DNA of 64,000 nt, taken from Aradus depressus (lineage: Eukaryota > Arthropoda > Insecta > Hemiptera > Aradidae). This document shows, piece after piece, positions 47,901 through 62,100 of the stretch. Under the pieces are notes generated by a model. It was not told where the DNA came from and did not search any database. It saw only the letters and a list, made by a program, of their open reading frames with translations. Position 1 is the first letter of the stretch. Every line of letters starts with the position of its first letter. Position numbers and translations under genes: made by a program. The DNA lies in assembly GCA_963662175.1 (NCBI GenBank), contig OY759214.1:5208001-5272000 (forward strand), read 5' to 3'.

Positions 47901-49700
47901 TTTACATATTATTTGACGTGGCGAGATTGTGAGATGTGGTATGAGAAACGTTTAGTCATGGTCATTCCTTTTTCATTCTCCTTCAATCGCACTTCGGTTT
48001 ACTTATTATTTGACGTGGTGAGATTGTGAGATGTGGTATGAGATACGTTTAGTCATGGTCATTCCTTTTTTAGTCTCCTTCAGTCGCACTTCGTTTTACT
48101 TATTATTTGACGTGGTGAGATTGTGAGATGTGGTATGAGATACGTTTAGTCATGGTCATTCCTTTTTTAGTCTCCTTCAGTCGCACTTCGTTTTACTTGT
48201 TATTTGACGTGGTGAGATGTCGTATGAGAAACGTTTAGTCATGGTCATTCCTTTTTTAGTCTCCTTCAGTCGCACTTCGGTTTACATATTATTTGACGTG
48301 GTGAGATTGTGAGATGTGGTATGAGAAACGTTTAGTCATGGTCATTCCTTTTTTAGTCTCTTTCAGTCGCACTTCGGTCTACTTATTATTTGACGTGGTG
48401 AGATTGTGAGATGTGGTATGAGATACGTTTTGTCATGGTCATTCCTTTTTTAGTCTGCTTCAGTCGCACTTCGGTTTACTGGTTATTTGACGTGGTGAGA
48501 TGTGGTATGAGAAACGTTTAGTCATGGTCATTCCTTTTTTAGTCTCCTTCAGTCGCACATAGGTTTACTTATTATTTGACGTGGTGAGATTGTGAGATGT
48601 GGTATGAGATACGTTTAGTGATGGTCATTCCTTTTTAGTCTCCTTCAGTCGCACTCCTTTTTACATATTATTTGACGTGGTGAGATTGTGAGATGTGGTA
48701 TGAGATACGTTTAGTCATGGTCATTCCTTTTTTAGTCTCCTTCAGTCGCACTTCGGTTTACTTATTATTTGACGTGGTGAGATTGTGAGATGTGGTATGA
48801 GATACGTTTAGTGATGGTCATTCCTTTTTAGTCTCCTTCAGTCGCACTTCTTTTTACATATTATTTGACGTGGTGAGATTGTGAGATGTGGTATGAGAAA
48901 CGTTTAGTCATGGTCATTCCTTTTTTAGTCTCCTTCAGTCGCACTTCGTTTTACTTATTATTTGACGTGGTGAGATTGTGAGATGTGGTATGAGATACGT
49001 TTCGTCTTGGTCATTCCTTTTTTAGTCTCCTTCAGTCGCACTTCGTTTTACATATTATTTGACGTGGTGAGATTGTGAGATGTGGTATGAGATACGTTTA
49101 GTCATGGTCATTCCTTTATTAGTCTTCTTCAGTCGCACTTCGGTTTACTTATTATTTGACGTGGTGAGATTGTGAGATGTGGTATGAGATACGTTTAGTC
49201 TTGGTCATTCCTTTTTTAGTCTCCTTCAGTCGCACTTCGTTTTACATATTATTTGACGTGGAGAGATTGTGAGATGTGGTATGAGATACGTTTAGTCATG
49301 GTCATTTCTTTTTTTAGTCTCCTTCAGTCGCACTTCGGCTTACATATTATTTGACGTGGTGAGATTGTGAGATGTGGTATGAGATACGTTTAGTCATGGT
49401 CATTCCTTTATTAGTCTTCTTCAGTCGCACTTCGGTTTACTTATTATTTGACGTGGTGAGATTGTGAGATGTGGTATGAGATACGTTTAGTCTTGGTCAT
49501 TCCTTTTTTAGTCTCCTTCAGTCGCACTTCGTTTTACATATTATTTGACGTGGAGAGATTGTGAGATGTGGTATGAGATACGTTTAGTCATGGTCATTCC
49601 TTTTTTAGTCTCCTTCAGTCGCACTTCGGCTTACATATTATTTGACGTGGTGAGATTGTGAGATGTGGTATGAGATACGTTTAGTCATGGTCATTCCTTT
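44971..49700 (+). repeat. 2360-bp higher-order repeat, about two copies
   Basis: TCAGGTTACTTATTTTTTG is at 44971 and 47331, TCAGTCTCACTTCGG near 45441 and 47801, and GTGGCGAGATTG near 45561 and 47921, all 2360 bp apart. Copy one has an internal 380-bp duplication (CTTCGGTCTAC at 46011 and 46391) that copy two lacks, and an extra TCAGGTTAC monomer at 46959. Boundaries are approximate. Confidence 0.85.
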
Positions 49701-52700
49701 TTTAGTCTCCTTCAGTCGCACTTCGTTTTACATATTATTTGACGTGGTGAGATTGTGAGATGTGGTATGAGATACGTTTAGTGATGGTCATTCCTTTTTA
49801 GTCTCCTTCAGTCGCACTCCTTTTACATATTATTTGACGTGGTGAGATTGTGAGATGTGGTATGAGATACGTTTAGTCATGGTCATTCCGTTTTTAGTCT
49901 CCTTCAGTCGCACTTCGGTTTACTTATTATTTGACGTGGTGAGATTGTGAGATGTGGTATGAGATACGTTTAGTGATGGTCATTCTTTTTTAGTCTCCTT
50001 CAGTCGCACTCCTTTTTACATATTATTTGACGTGGTGAGATTGTGAGATGTGGTATGAGATACGTTTAGTCATGGTCATTCCTTTTTTAGTCTCCTTCAG
50101 TCGCACTTCGGTTTACTTATTATTTGACGTGGTGAGATTGTGAGATGTGGTATGAGAAACGTTTAGTCATGGTCATTCCTTTGTTAGTCTCCTTCAGTCG
50201 CACTTCGGTTTACTTGTTATTTGACGTGGTGAGATGTGGTATGAGATACATTTAGTCATGGTCATTCCTTTTTTAGTCTCCTTCAGTCGCACTTCGGTTT
50301 ACTTATTATTTGACGTGGTGAGATTGTGAGATGTGGTATGAGATACGATTAGTCATGGTCATTCATTTTTTAGTCTCCTTCAGTCGCATTTCGGTTTACT
50401 TGTTATTTGACGTGGTGAGATGTCGTATGAGAAACGTTTAGTCATGGTCATTCCTTTTTTAGTCTCCTTCAGTCGCACTTCGGTTTACTTATTATTTGAC
50501 GTGGTGAGATTGTGAGATGTGGTATGAGATACATTTAGTCATGGTCATTCGTTTTTTAGTCTCCTTCAGTCGCACTTCGGTTTACTTATTATTTGACGTG
50601 GTGAGATTGTGAGATGTGGTATGAGAAACGTTTAGTCATGGTCATTCCTTTTTTAGTCTCCTTCAGTCGCACTTCGGTTTACTTATTATTTGACGTGGTG
50701 AGATTGTGAGATGTGGTATGAGATACGTTTTGTCATGGTCATTCCTTTTTTAGTCTCCTTCAGTCGCACTTCGTTTTACATATTATTTGACGTGGTGAGA
50801 TTGTGAGATGTGGTATGAGAAACGTTTAGTCATGGTCATTCCTTTTTTAGTCTCCTTCAGTCGCACTTCGGTTTACATATTATTTGACGTGGTAAGATTG
50901 TGAGATGTGGTATGAGGTACGTTTAGTCATGGTCATTCCTTTTTTAGTCTCCTCCAGTCGCACTTCGTTTTACATATTATTTGACGTGGTGAGATTGTGA
51001 GATGTGGTATGAGAAACGTTTAGTCATGGTCATTCCTTTTTTAGTCTCCTTCAGTCGCACTTCGGTTTACATATTATTTGACGTGGTAAGATTGTGAGAT
51101 GTGGTATGAGATACGTTTAGTCATGGTCATTCCTTTTTTAGTCTCCTCCAGTCGCACTTCGTTTTACATATTATTTGACGTGGTGAGATTGTGAGATGTG
51201 GTATGAGATACGTTTAGTCATAGTCATTCCTTTTTTAGTCTCCTTCAGTCGCACTTCGGTTTACTTATTATTTGACGTGGTGAGATTGTGAGATGTGGTA
51301 TGAGAAACGTTTAGTCATGGTCATTCCTTTTTTAGTCTCCTTCAGTCGCACTTCGGTTTACTTGTTATTTGACGTGGAGAGATGTGGTATGAGATACGTT
51401 TAGTCATGGTCATTGCTTTTTTAGTCTCCTTCAGTCGCACTTCGGTTTACTTATTATTTGACGTGGTGAGATTGTGAGATGTGGCATGAGATACGATTAG
51501 TCATGGTCATTCATTTTTTAGTCTCCTTCAGTCGCATTTCGGTTTACTTGTTATTTGACGTGGTGAGATGTCGTATGAGAAACGTTTAGTCATGGTCATT
51601 CCTTTTTTAGTCTCCTTCAGTCGCACTTCGGTTTACATATTATTTGACGTGGTGAGATTGTGAGATGTGGTATGAGAAACGTTTAGTCATGGTCATTCCT
51701 TTTTTAGTCTCCTTCAGTCGCACTTCGGTCTACTTATTATTTGACGTGGTGAGATTGTGAGATGTGGTATGAGATACGTTTTGTCATGGTCATTCCTTTT
51801 TTAGTCTCCTTCAGTCGCACTTAGGTTCACTTATTATTTGACGTGGTGAAATTGTGAGATGTGGTATGAGATACGTTTAGTGATGGTCATTCCTTTTTAG
51901 TCTCCTTCAGTCGCACTCCTTTTTACATATTATTTGACGTGGTGAGATTGTGAGATGTGGTATGAGATACGTTTAGTCATGGTCATTCCTTTTTTAGTCT
52001 CCTTCAGTCGCACTTCGGTTTACTTATTATTTGACGTGGTGAGATTGTGAGATGTGGTATGAGAAACGTTTAGTCATGGTCATTCCTTTTTTAGTCTCCT
52101 TCATTCGCACTTCGTTTTACTTATTATTTGACGTGGTGAGATTGTGAGATGTGGTATGAGATACGTTTAGTCTTGGTCATTCCTTTTTTAGTCTCCTTCA
52201 GTCGCACTTCGTTTTACATATTATTTGACGTGGTGAGATTGTGAGATGTGGTATGAGATACGTTTAGTCATGGTCATTCCTTTATTAGTCTTCTTCAGTC
52301 GCACTTCGGTTTACTTATTATTTGACGTGGTGAGATTGTGAGATGTGGTATGAGATACGTTTAGTCTTGGTCATTCCTTTTTTAGTCTCCTTCAGTCGCA
52401 CTTCGTTTTACATATTATTTGACGTGGTGAGATTGTGAGATGTGGTATGAGATACGTTTAGTCATGGTCATTCCTTTTTTAGTCTCCTTCAGTCGCACTT
52501 CGGTTTACATATTATTTGACGTGGTGAGATTGTGAGATGTGCTATGAGATACGTTTAGTCATGGTCATTCCTTTTTTAGTCTCCTTCAGTCGCACTTCGT
52601 TTTACATATTATTTGACGTGGTGAGATTGTGAGATGTGGTATGAGAAACGTTTAGTCATGGTCATTCCTTTTTTAGTCTCCTTCAGTCGCACTTCGGTTT

Positions 52701-54270
52701 ACATATTATTTGACGTGGTAAGATTGTGAGATGTGGTATGAGATACGTTTAGTCATGGTCATTCCTTTTTTAGTCTCCTTCAGTCGCACTTCGTTTTACA
52801 TATTATTTGACGTGGTGAGATTGTGAGATGTGGTATGAGATACGTTTAGTCATGGTCATTCCTTTTTTAGTCTCCTTCAGTCGCACTTCGGTTTACTTAT
52901 TATTTGACGTGGTGAGATTGTGAGATGTGGTATGAGATACGATTAGTCATGGTCATTCATTTTTTAGTCTCCTTCAGTCGCATTTCGGTTTACTTGTTAT
53001 TTGACGTGGTGAGATGTCGTATGAGAAACGTTTAGTCATGGTCATTCCTTTTTTAGTCTCCTTCAGTCGCACTTCGGTTTACATATTATTTGACGTGGTG
53101 AGATTGTGAGATGTGGTATGAGATACGTTTAGTCATGGTCATTCCTTTTTTAGTCTCCTTAGTCGCACTTCGTTTTACTTATTATTTGACGTGGTGAGAT
53201 TGTGTGATGTGGTATGAGATACGTTTAGTTTTGGTCATTCCTTTTTTAGTCTCCTTCAGTCGCACTTCGTTTTACATATTATTTGACGTGGTGAGATTGT
53301 GAGATGTGGTATGAGATACGTTTAGTCATGGTCATTCCTATTTTAGTGTCCCTCAGTCGCACTTCGGTTTACTTATTATTTGACGTGGTGAGATTGTGAA
53401 ATGTGGTATGAGATACGTTTAGTCATGGTCATCCCTTTTTTAGTCTCCTTCAGTCGCACTTCGGTTTACTTGTTATTTGACGTGGTGAGATTGTGAGATG
53501 TGGTATGAGATACGTTTAGTCATGGTCATTCCTTTTTTAGTCTCCTTCAGTCGCACTTCGGTTTACTGGTTATTTGACGTGGTGAGATGTGGTATGAGAA
53601 ACGTTTAGTCATGGTCATTCCTTTTTTAGTCTCCTTCAGTCGCACTTCGGTTTACTTATTATTTGACGTGGTGAGATTGTGAGATGTGGTATGAGATACG
53701 TTTAGTGATGGTCACTCCTTTTAAGTCTCCTTCAGTCGCACTCCTTTTTACATAATATTTGACGTGGTGAGATTGTGAGATGTGGTATGAGATACGTTTA
53801 GTCATGGTCATTCCTTTTTTAGTCTCCTTCAGTCGCACTTCGGTTTACTTATTATTTGACGTGGTGAGATTGTGAGATGTGGTATGAGAAACGTTTAGTC
53901 ATGGTCATTCCTTTTTTAGTCTCCTTCAGTCGCACTTCGGTTTACTTGTTATTTGTCGTGGTGAGATGTGGTATGAGATACGTTTAGTCATGGTCATTCC
54001 TTTTTTAGTCTCCTTCAGTCGCACTTCGGTTTACTTATTATTTGACGTGGTGAGATTGTGAGATGTGGTATGAAATACGATTAGTCATGGTCATTCATTT
54101 TTTAGTCTCCTTCAGTCGCACTTCGGTTTACTGGTTATTTGACGTGGTGAGATGTCGTATGAGAAACGTTTAGTCATGGTCATTCCTTTTTTAGTCTCCT
54201 TCAGTCGCACTTCGGTTTACTGGTTATTTGACGTGGTGAGATGTGGTATGAGAAACGTTTAGTCATGGTC

Positions 54271-57200
54271 ATTCCTTTATTAGTCTTCTTCAGTCGCACT
54301 TCGGTTTACTTATTATTTGACGTGGTGAGATTGTGAGATGTGGTATGAGATACGTTTAATCTTGGTCATTCCTTTTTTAGTCTCCTTCAGTCGCACTTCG
54401 TTTTACATATTATTTGACGTGGTGAGATTGTGAGATGTGGTATGAGATACGTTTAGTCATGGTCATTCCTTTTTTAGTCTCCTTCAGTCGCACTTCGGTT
54501 TACTTATTATTTGACGTGGTGAGATTGTGAGATGTGGAATGAGATACGTTTAGTGATGGTCATTCCTTTTTAGTCTCCTTCAGTCGCACTCCTTTTTACA
54601 TATTATTTGACGTGGTGAGATTGTGAGATGTGGTATGAGATACGTTTAGTCATGGTCATTCCTTTTTTAGTCTCCTTCAGTCGCACTTCGGTTTACTTAT
54701 TATTTGACGTGGTGAGATTGTGAGATGTGGTATGAGAAACGTTTAGTCATGGTCATTCCTTTTTTAGTCTCCTTCAGTCGCACTTCGGTTTACTTGTTAT
54801 TTGACGTGGTGAGATGTGGTATGAGATACGTTTAGTCATGGTCATTCCTTTTTTAGTCTCCTTCAGTCGCACTTCGGTTTACTTATTATTTGACGTGGTG
54901 AGATTGTGAGATGTGGTATTAGATACGATTAGTCATGGTCATTCATTTTTTAGTCTCCTTCAGTCGCATTTCGGTTTACTTGTTATTTGACGTGGTGAGA
55001 TGTCGTATGAGAAACGTTTAGTCATGGTCATTCCTTTTTTAGTCTCCTTCAGTCGCACTTCGGTTTACTTATTATTTGACGTGGTGAGATTGTGAGATGT
55101 GGTATGAGATACGTTTAGTCATGGTCATTCGTTTTTTAGTCTCCTTCAGTCGCACTTCGGTTTACTTATTATTTGACGTGGTGAGATTGTGAGATGTGGT
55201 ATGAGAAACGTTTAGTCATGGTCATTCCTTTTTTAGTCTCCTTCAGTCGCACTTCGGTTTACTTATTATTTGACGTGGTGAGATTGTGAGATGTGGTATG
55301 AGATACGTTTTGTCATGGTCATTCCTTTTTTAGTCTCCTTCCGTCGCACTTCGGTTTACTTATTATTTGACGTGGTGAGATTGTGAGATGTGGTATGAGA
55401 TACGTTTAGTCATGGTCATTCTTTTTTTAGTCTCTTTCAGTCGCACTTCGGTTTACTGGTTATTTGACGTGGTGAGAAGTGGTATGAGAAACGTTTAGTC
55501 ATGGTCATTCCTTTTTTAGTCTCCTTCAGTCGCACTTCAGTTTACTTATTATTTGACGTGGTGAGATTGTGAGATGTGGTATGAGAAACGTTTAGTCATG
55601 GTCATTCCTTTTTTAGTGTCCCTCAGTCGCACTTCGGTTTACTTATTATTTGACGTGGTGAGATTGTGAGATGTGGTATGAGAAACGTTTAGACATGGTC
55701 ATTCCTTTTTTAGTGTCCCTCAGTCGCACTTCGGTTTACTTATTATTTGACGTGGTGAGATTGTGAGATGTGGTATGAGATACGTTTAGTCATGGTCATT
55801 CCTTTTTTAGTCTCCTTCAGTCGCACTTCGGTTTACTTATTATTTGACGTGGTGAGATTTTGAGATGTGGTATGAAATACGATTAGTCATGGTCATTCAT
55901 TTTTTAGTCTCCTTCAGTCGCACTTCGGTTTACTGGTTATTTGACGTGGTGAGATGTCGTATGAGAAACGTTTAGTCATGGTCATTCCTTTTTTAGTCTC
56001 CTTCAGTCGCACTTCGGTTTACTGGTTATTTGACGTGGTGAGATGTGGTATGAGAAACGTTTAGTCATGGTCATTCCTTTATTAGTCTTCTTCAGTCGCA
56101 CTTCGGTTTACTTATTATTTGACGTGGTGAGATTGTGAGATGTGGTATGAGATACGTTTAGTCTTGGTCATTCCTTTTTTAGTCTCCTTCAGTCGCACTT
56201 CGTTTTACATATTATTTGACGTGGTGAGATTGTGAGATGTGGTATGAGATACGTTTAGTCATGGTCATTCCTTTTTTAGTCTCCTTCAGTCGCACTTCGG
56301 TTTACTTATTATTTGACGTGGTGAGATTGTGAGATGTGGAATGAGATACGTTTAGTGATGGTCATTCCTTTTTAGTCTCCTTCAGTCGCACTCCTTTTTA
56401 CATATTATTTGACGTGGTGAGATTGTGAGATGTGGTATGAGATACGTTTAGTCATGGTCATTCCTTTTTTAGTCTCCTTCAGTCGCACTTCGGTTTACTT
56501 ATTATTTGACGTGGTGAGATTGTGAGATGTGGTATGAGAAACGTTTAGTCATGGTCATTCCTTTTTTAGTCTCCTTCAGTCGCACTTCGGTTTACTTGTT
56601 ATTTGACGTGGTGAGATGTGGTATGAGATACGTTTAGTCATGGTCATTCCTTTTTTAGTCTCCTTCAGTCGCACTTCGGTTTACTTATTATTTGACGTGG
56701 TGAGATTGTGAGATGTGGTATGAGATACGATTAGTCATGGTCATTCATTTTTTAGTCTCCTTCAGTCGCATTTCGGTTTACTTGTTATTTGACGTGGTGA
56801 AATGTCGTATGAGAAACGTTTAGTCATGGTCATTCCTTTTTTAGTCTCCTTCAGTCGCACTTCGGTTTACTTATTATTTGACGTGGTGAGATTGTGAGAT
56901 GTGGTATGAGATACGTTTAGTCATGGTCATTCGTTTTTTAGTCTCCTTCAGTCGCACTTCGGTTTACTTATTATTTGACGTGGTGAGATTGTGAGATGTG
57001 GTATGAGAAACGTTTAGTCATGGTCATTCCTTTTTTAGTCTCCTTCAGTCGCACTTCGGTTTACTTATTATTTGACGTGGTGAGATTGTGAGATGTGGTA
57101 TGAGATACGTTTTGTCATGGTCATTCCTTTTTTAGTCTCCTTCCGTCGCACTTCGGTTTACTTATTATTTGACGTGGTGAGATTGTGAGATGTGGTATGA

Positions 57201-60200
57201 GATACGTTTAGTCATGGTCATTCTTTTTTTAGTCTCTTTCAGTCGCACTTCGGTTTACTGGTTATTTGACGTGGTGAGAAGTGGTATGAGAAACGTTTAG
57301 TCATGGTCATTCCTTTTTTAGTCTCCTTCAGTCGCACTTCGGTTTACTTATTATTTGACGTGGTGAGATTGTGAGATGTGGTATGAGAAACGTTTAGTCA
57401 TGGTCATTCCTTTTTTAGTGTCCCTCAGTCGCACTTCGGTTTACTTATTATTTGACGTGGTGAGATTGTGAGATGTGGTATGAGAAACGTTTAGACATGG
57501 TCATTCCTTTTTTAGTGTCCCTCAGTCGCACTTCGGTTTACTTATTATTTGACGTGGTGAGATTGTGAGATGTGGTATGAGATACGTTTAGTCATGGTCA
57601 TTCCTTTTTTAGTCTCCTTCAGTCGCACTTCGGTTTACTTATTATTTGACGTGGTGAGATTTTGAGATGTGGTATGAAATACGATTAGTCATGGTCATTC
57701 ATTTTTTAGTCTCCTTCAGTCGCACTTCGGTTTACTGGTTATTTGACGTGGTGAGATGTCGTATGAGAAACGTTTAGTCATGGTCATTCCTTTTTTAGTC
57801 TCCTTCAGTCGCACTTCGGTTTACTGGTTATTTGACGTGGTGAGATGTGGTATGAGAAACGTTTAGTCATGGTCATTCCTTTATTAGTCTTCTTCAGTCG
57901 CACTTCGGTTTACTTATTATTTGACGTGGTGAGATTGTGAGATGTGGTATGAGATACGTTTAGTCTTGGTCATTCCTTTTTTAGTCTCCTTCAGTCGCAC
58001 TTCGTTTTACATATTATTTGACGTGGTGAGATTGTGAGATGTGGTATGAGATACGTTTAGTCATGGTCATTCCTTTTTTAGTCTCCTTCAGTCGCACTTC
58101 GGTTTACTTATTATTTGACGTGGTGAGATTGTGAGATGTGGAATGAGATACGTTTAGTGATGGTCATTCCTTTTTAGTCTCCTTCAGTCGCACTCCTTTT
58201 TACATATTATTTGACGTGGTGAGATTGTGAGATGTGGTATGAGATACGTTTAGTCATGGTCATTCCTTTTTTAGTCTCCTTCAGTCGCACTTCGGTTTAC
58301 TTATTATTTGACGTGGTGAGATTGTGAGATGTGGTATGAGAAACGTTTAGTCATGGTCATTCCTTTTTTAGTCTCCTTCAGTCGCACTTCGGTTTACTTG
58401 TTATTTGACGTGGTGAGATGTGGTATGAGATACGTTTAGTCATGGTCATTCCTTTTTTAGTCTCCTTCAGTCGCACTTCGGTTTACTTATTATTTGACGT
58501 GGTGAGATTGTGAGATGTGGTATGAGATACGATTAGTCATGGTCATTCATTTTTTAGTCTCCTTCAGTCGCATTTCGGTTTACTTGTTATTTGACGTGGT
58601 GAGATGTCGTATGAGAAACGTTTAGTCATGGTCATTCCTTTTTTAGTCTCCTTCAGTCGCACTTCGGTTTACTTATTATTTGACGTGGTGAGATTGTGAG
58701 ATGTGGTATGAGATACGTTTAGTCATGGTCATTCGTTTTTTAGTCTCCTTCAGTCGCACTTCGGTTTACTTATTATTTGACGTGGTGAGATTGTGAGATG
58801 TGGTATGAGAAACGTTTAGTCATGGTCATTCCTTTTTTAGTCTCCTTCAGTCGCACTTCGGTTTACTTATTATTTGACGTGGTGAGATTGTGAGATGTGG
58901 TATGAGATACGTTTTGTCATGGTCATTCCTTTTTTAGTCTCCTTCCGTCGCACTTCGGTTTACTTATTGTTTGACGTGGTGAGATTGTGAGATGTGGTAT
59001 GAGATACGTTTAGTCATGGTCATTCTTTTTTTAGTCTCTTTCAGTCGCACTTCGGTTTACTGGTTATTTGACGTGGTGAGAAGTGGTATGAGAAACGTTT
59101 AGTCATGGTCATTCCTTTTTTAGTCTCCTTCAGTCGCACTTCGGTTTACTTATTATTTGACGTGGTGAGATTGTGAGATGTGGTATGAGAAACGTTTAGT
59201 CATGGTCATTCCTTTTTTAGTGTCCCTCAGTCGCACTTCGGTTTACTTATTATTTGACGTGGTGAGATTGTGAGATGTGGTATGAGAAACGTTTAGACAT
59301 GGTCATTCCTTTTTTAGTGTCCCTCAGTCGCACCTCGGTTTACTTATTATTTGACGTGGTGAGATTGTGAGATGTGGTATGAGATACGTTTAGTCATGGT
59401 CATTCTTTTTTTAGTCTCTTTCAGTCGCACTTCGGTTTACTGGTTATTTGACGTGGTGAGAAGTGGTATGAGAAACGTTTAGTCATGGTCATTCCTTTTT
59501 TAGTCTCTTTCAGTCGCACTTCGGTTTACTTATTATTTGACGTGGTGAGATTGTGAGATGTGGTATGAGATACGTTTTGTCATGGTCATTCCTTTTTTAG
59601 TCTCCTTCCGTCGCACTTCGGTTTACTTATTATTTGACGTGGTGAGATTGTGAGATGTGGTATGAGATACGTTTAGTCATGGTCATTCTTTTTTTAGTCT
59701 CTTTCAGTCGCACTTCGGTTTACTGGTTATTTGACGTGGTGAGAAGTGGTATGAGAAACGTTTAGTCATGGTCATTCCTTTTTTAGTCTCCTTCAGTCGC
59801 ACTTCGGTTTACTTATTATTTGACGTGGTGAGATTGTGAGATGTGGTATGAGATACGTTTTGTCATGGTCATTCCTTTTTTAGTCTCCTTCCGTCGCACT
59901 TCGGTTTACTTATTATTTGACGTGGTGAGATTGTGAGATGTGGTATGAGATACGTTTAGTCATGGTCATTCTTTTTTTAGTCTCTTTCAGTCGCACTTCG
60001 GTTTACTGGTTATTTGACGTGGTGAGAAGTGGTATGAGAAACGTTTAGTCATGGTCATTCCTTTTTTAGTCTCCTTCAGTCGCACTTCGGTTTACTTATT
60101 ATTTGACGTGGTGAGATTGTGAGATGTGGTATGAGAAACGTTTAGTCATGGTCATTCCTTTTTTAGTGTCCCTCAGTCGCACTTTGGTTTACTTATTATT

Positions 60201-62100
60201 TGACGTGGTGAGATTGTGAGATGTGGTATGAGAAACGTTTAGACATGGTCATTCCTTTTTTAGTGTCCCTCAGTCGCACTTCGGTTTACTTATTATTTGA
60301 CGTGGTGAGATTGTGAGATGTGGTATGAGATACGTTTAGTCATGGTCATTCCTTTTTTAGTCTCCTTCAGTCGCACTTCGGTTTACTTATTATTTGACGT
60401 GGTGAGATTTTGAGATGTGGTATGAAATACGATTAGTCATGGTCATTCATTTTTTAGTCTCCTTCAGTCGCACTTCGGTTTACTGGTTATTTGACGTGGT
60501 GAGATGTCGTATGAGAAACGTTTAGTCATGGTCATTCCTTTTTTAGTCTCCTTCAGTCGCACTTCGGTTTACTGGTTATTTGACGTGGTGAGATGTGGTA
60601 TGAGAAACGTTTAGTCATGGTCATTCCTTTATTAGTCTTCTTCAGTCGCACTTCGGTTTACTTATTATTTGACGTGGTGAGATTGTGAGATGTGGTATGA
60701 GATACGTTTAGTCTTGGTCATTCCTTTTTTAGTCTCCTTCAGTCGCACTTCGTTTTACATATTATTTGACGTGGTGAGATTGTGAGATGTGGTATGAGAT
60801 ACGTTTAGTCATGGTCATTCCTTTTTTAGTCTCCTTCAGTCGCACTTCGGTTTACTTATTATTTGACGTGGTGAGATTGTGAGATGTGGAATGAGATACG
60901 TTTAGTGATGGTCATTCCTTTTTAGTCTCCTTCAGTCGCACTCCTTTTTACATATTATTTGACGTGGTGAGATTGTGAGATGTGGTATGAGATACGTTTA
61001 GTCATGGTCATTCCTTTTTTAGTCTCCTTCAGTCGCACTTCGGTTTACTTATTATTTGACGTGGTGAGATTGTGAGATGTGGTATGAGAAACGTTTAGTC
61101 ATGGTCATTCCTTTTTTAGTCTCCTTCAGTCGCACTTCGGTTTACTTGTTATTTGACGTGGTGAGATGTGGTATGAGATACGTTTAGTCATGGTCATTCC
61201 TTTTTTAGTCTCCTTCAGTCGCACTTCGGTTTACTTATTATTTGACGTGGTGAGATTGTGAGATGTGGTATGAGATACGATTAGTCATGGTCATTCATTT
61301 TTTAGTCTCCTTCAGTCGCATTTCGGTTTACTTGTTATTTGACGTGGTGAGATGTCGTATGAGAAACGTTTAGTCATGGTCATTCCTTTTTTAGTCTCCT
61401 TCAGTCGCACTTCGGTTTACTTATTATTTGACGTGGTGAGATTGTGAGATGTGGTATGAGATACGTTTAGTCATGGTCATTCGTTTTTTAGTCTCCTTCA
61501 GTCGCACTTCGGTTTACTTATTATTTGACGTGGTGAGATTGTGAGATGTGGTATGAGAAACGTTTAGTCATGGTCATTTCTTTTTTAGTCTCCTTCAGTC
61601 GCACTTCGGTTTACTTATTATTTGACGTGGTGAGATTGTGAGATGTGGTATGAGATACGTTTTGTCATGGTCATTCCTTTTTTAGTCTCCTTCCGTCGCA
61701 CTTCGGTTTACTTATTGTTTGACGTGGTGAGATTGTGAGATGTGGTATGAGATACGTTTAGTCATGGTCATTCTTTTTTTAGTCTCTTTCAGTCGCACTT
61801 CGGTTTACTGGTTATTTGACGTGGTGAGAAGTGGTATGAGAAACGTTTAGTCATGGTCATTCCTTTTTTAGTCTCCTTCAGTCGCACTTCGGTTTACTTA
61901 TTATTTGACGTGGTGAGATTGTGAGATGTGGTATGAGAAACGTTTAGTCATGGTCATTCCTTTTTTAGTGTCCCTCAGTCGCACTTCGGTTTACTTATTA
62001 TTTGACGTGGTGAGATTGTGAGATGTGGTATGAGAAACGTTTAGACATGGTCATTCCTTTTTTAGTGTCCCTCAGTCGCACCTCGGTTTACTTATTATTT
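54271..62100 (+). repeat. 1802-bp higher-order repeat, four copies, the third expanded
   Basis: ATTCCTTTATTAGTC is at 54271, 56073, 57875 and 60623; GTGGAATGAGATACG at 54536, 56338, 58140 and 60888; ATTCATTTTTTAG with CGCATTTCGG at 54941, 56743, 58545 and 61293. Spacings are 1802, 1802 and 2748 for each marker. 1802 is about 14 long plus 5 short monomers. The extra 946 bp in the third interval comes from a local run in which GAGAAGTGG recurs at 59078, 59458, 59741 and 60024 (380, 283, 283). Copies look almost identical over long runs. Boundaries are approximate. Confidence 0.9.
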
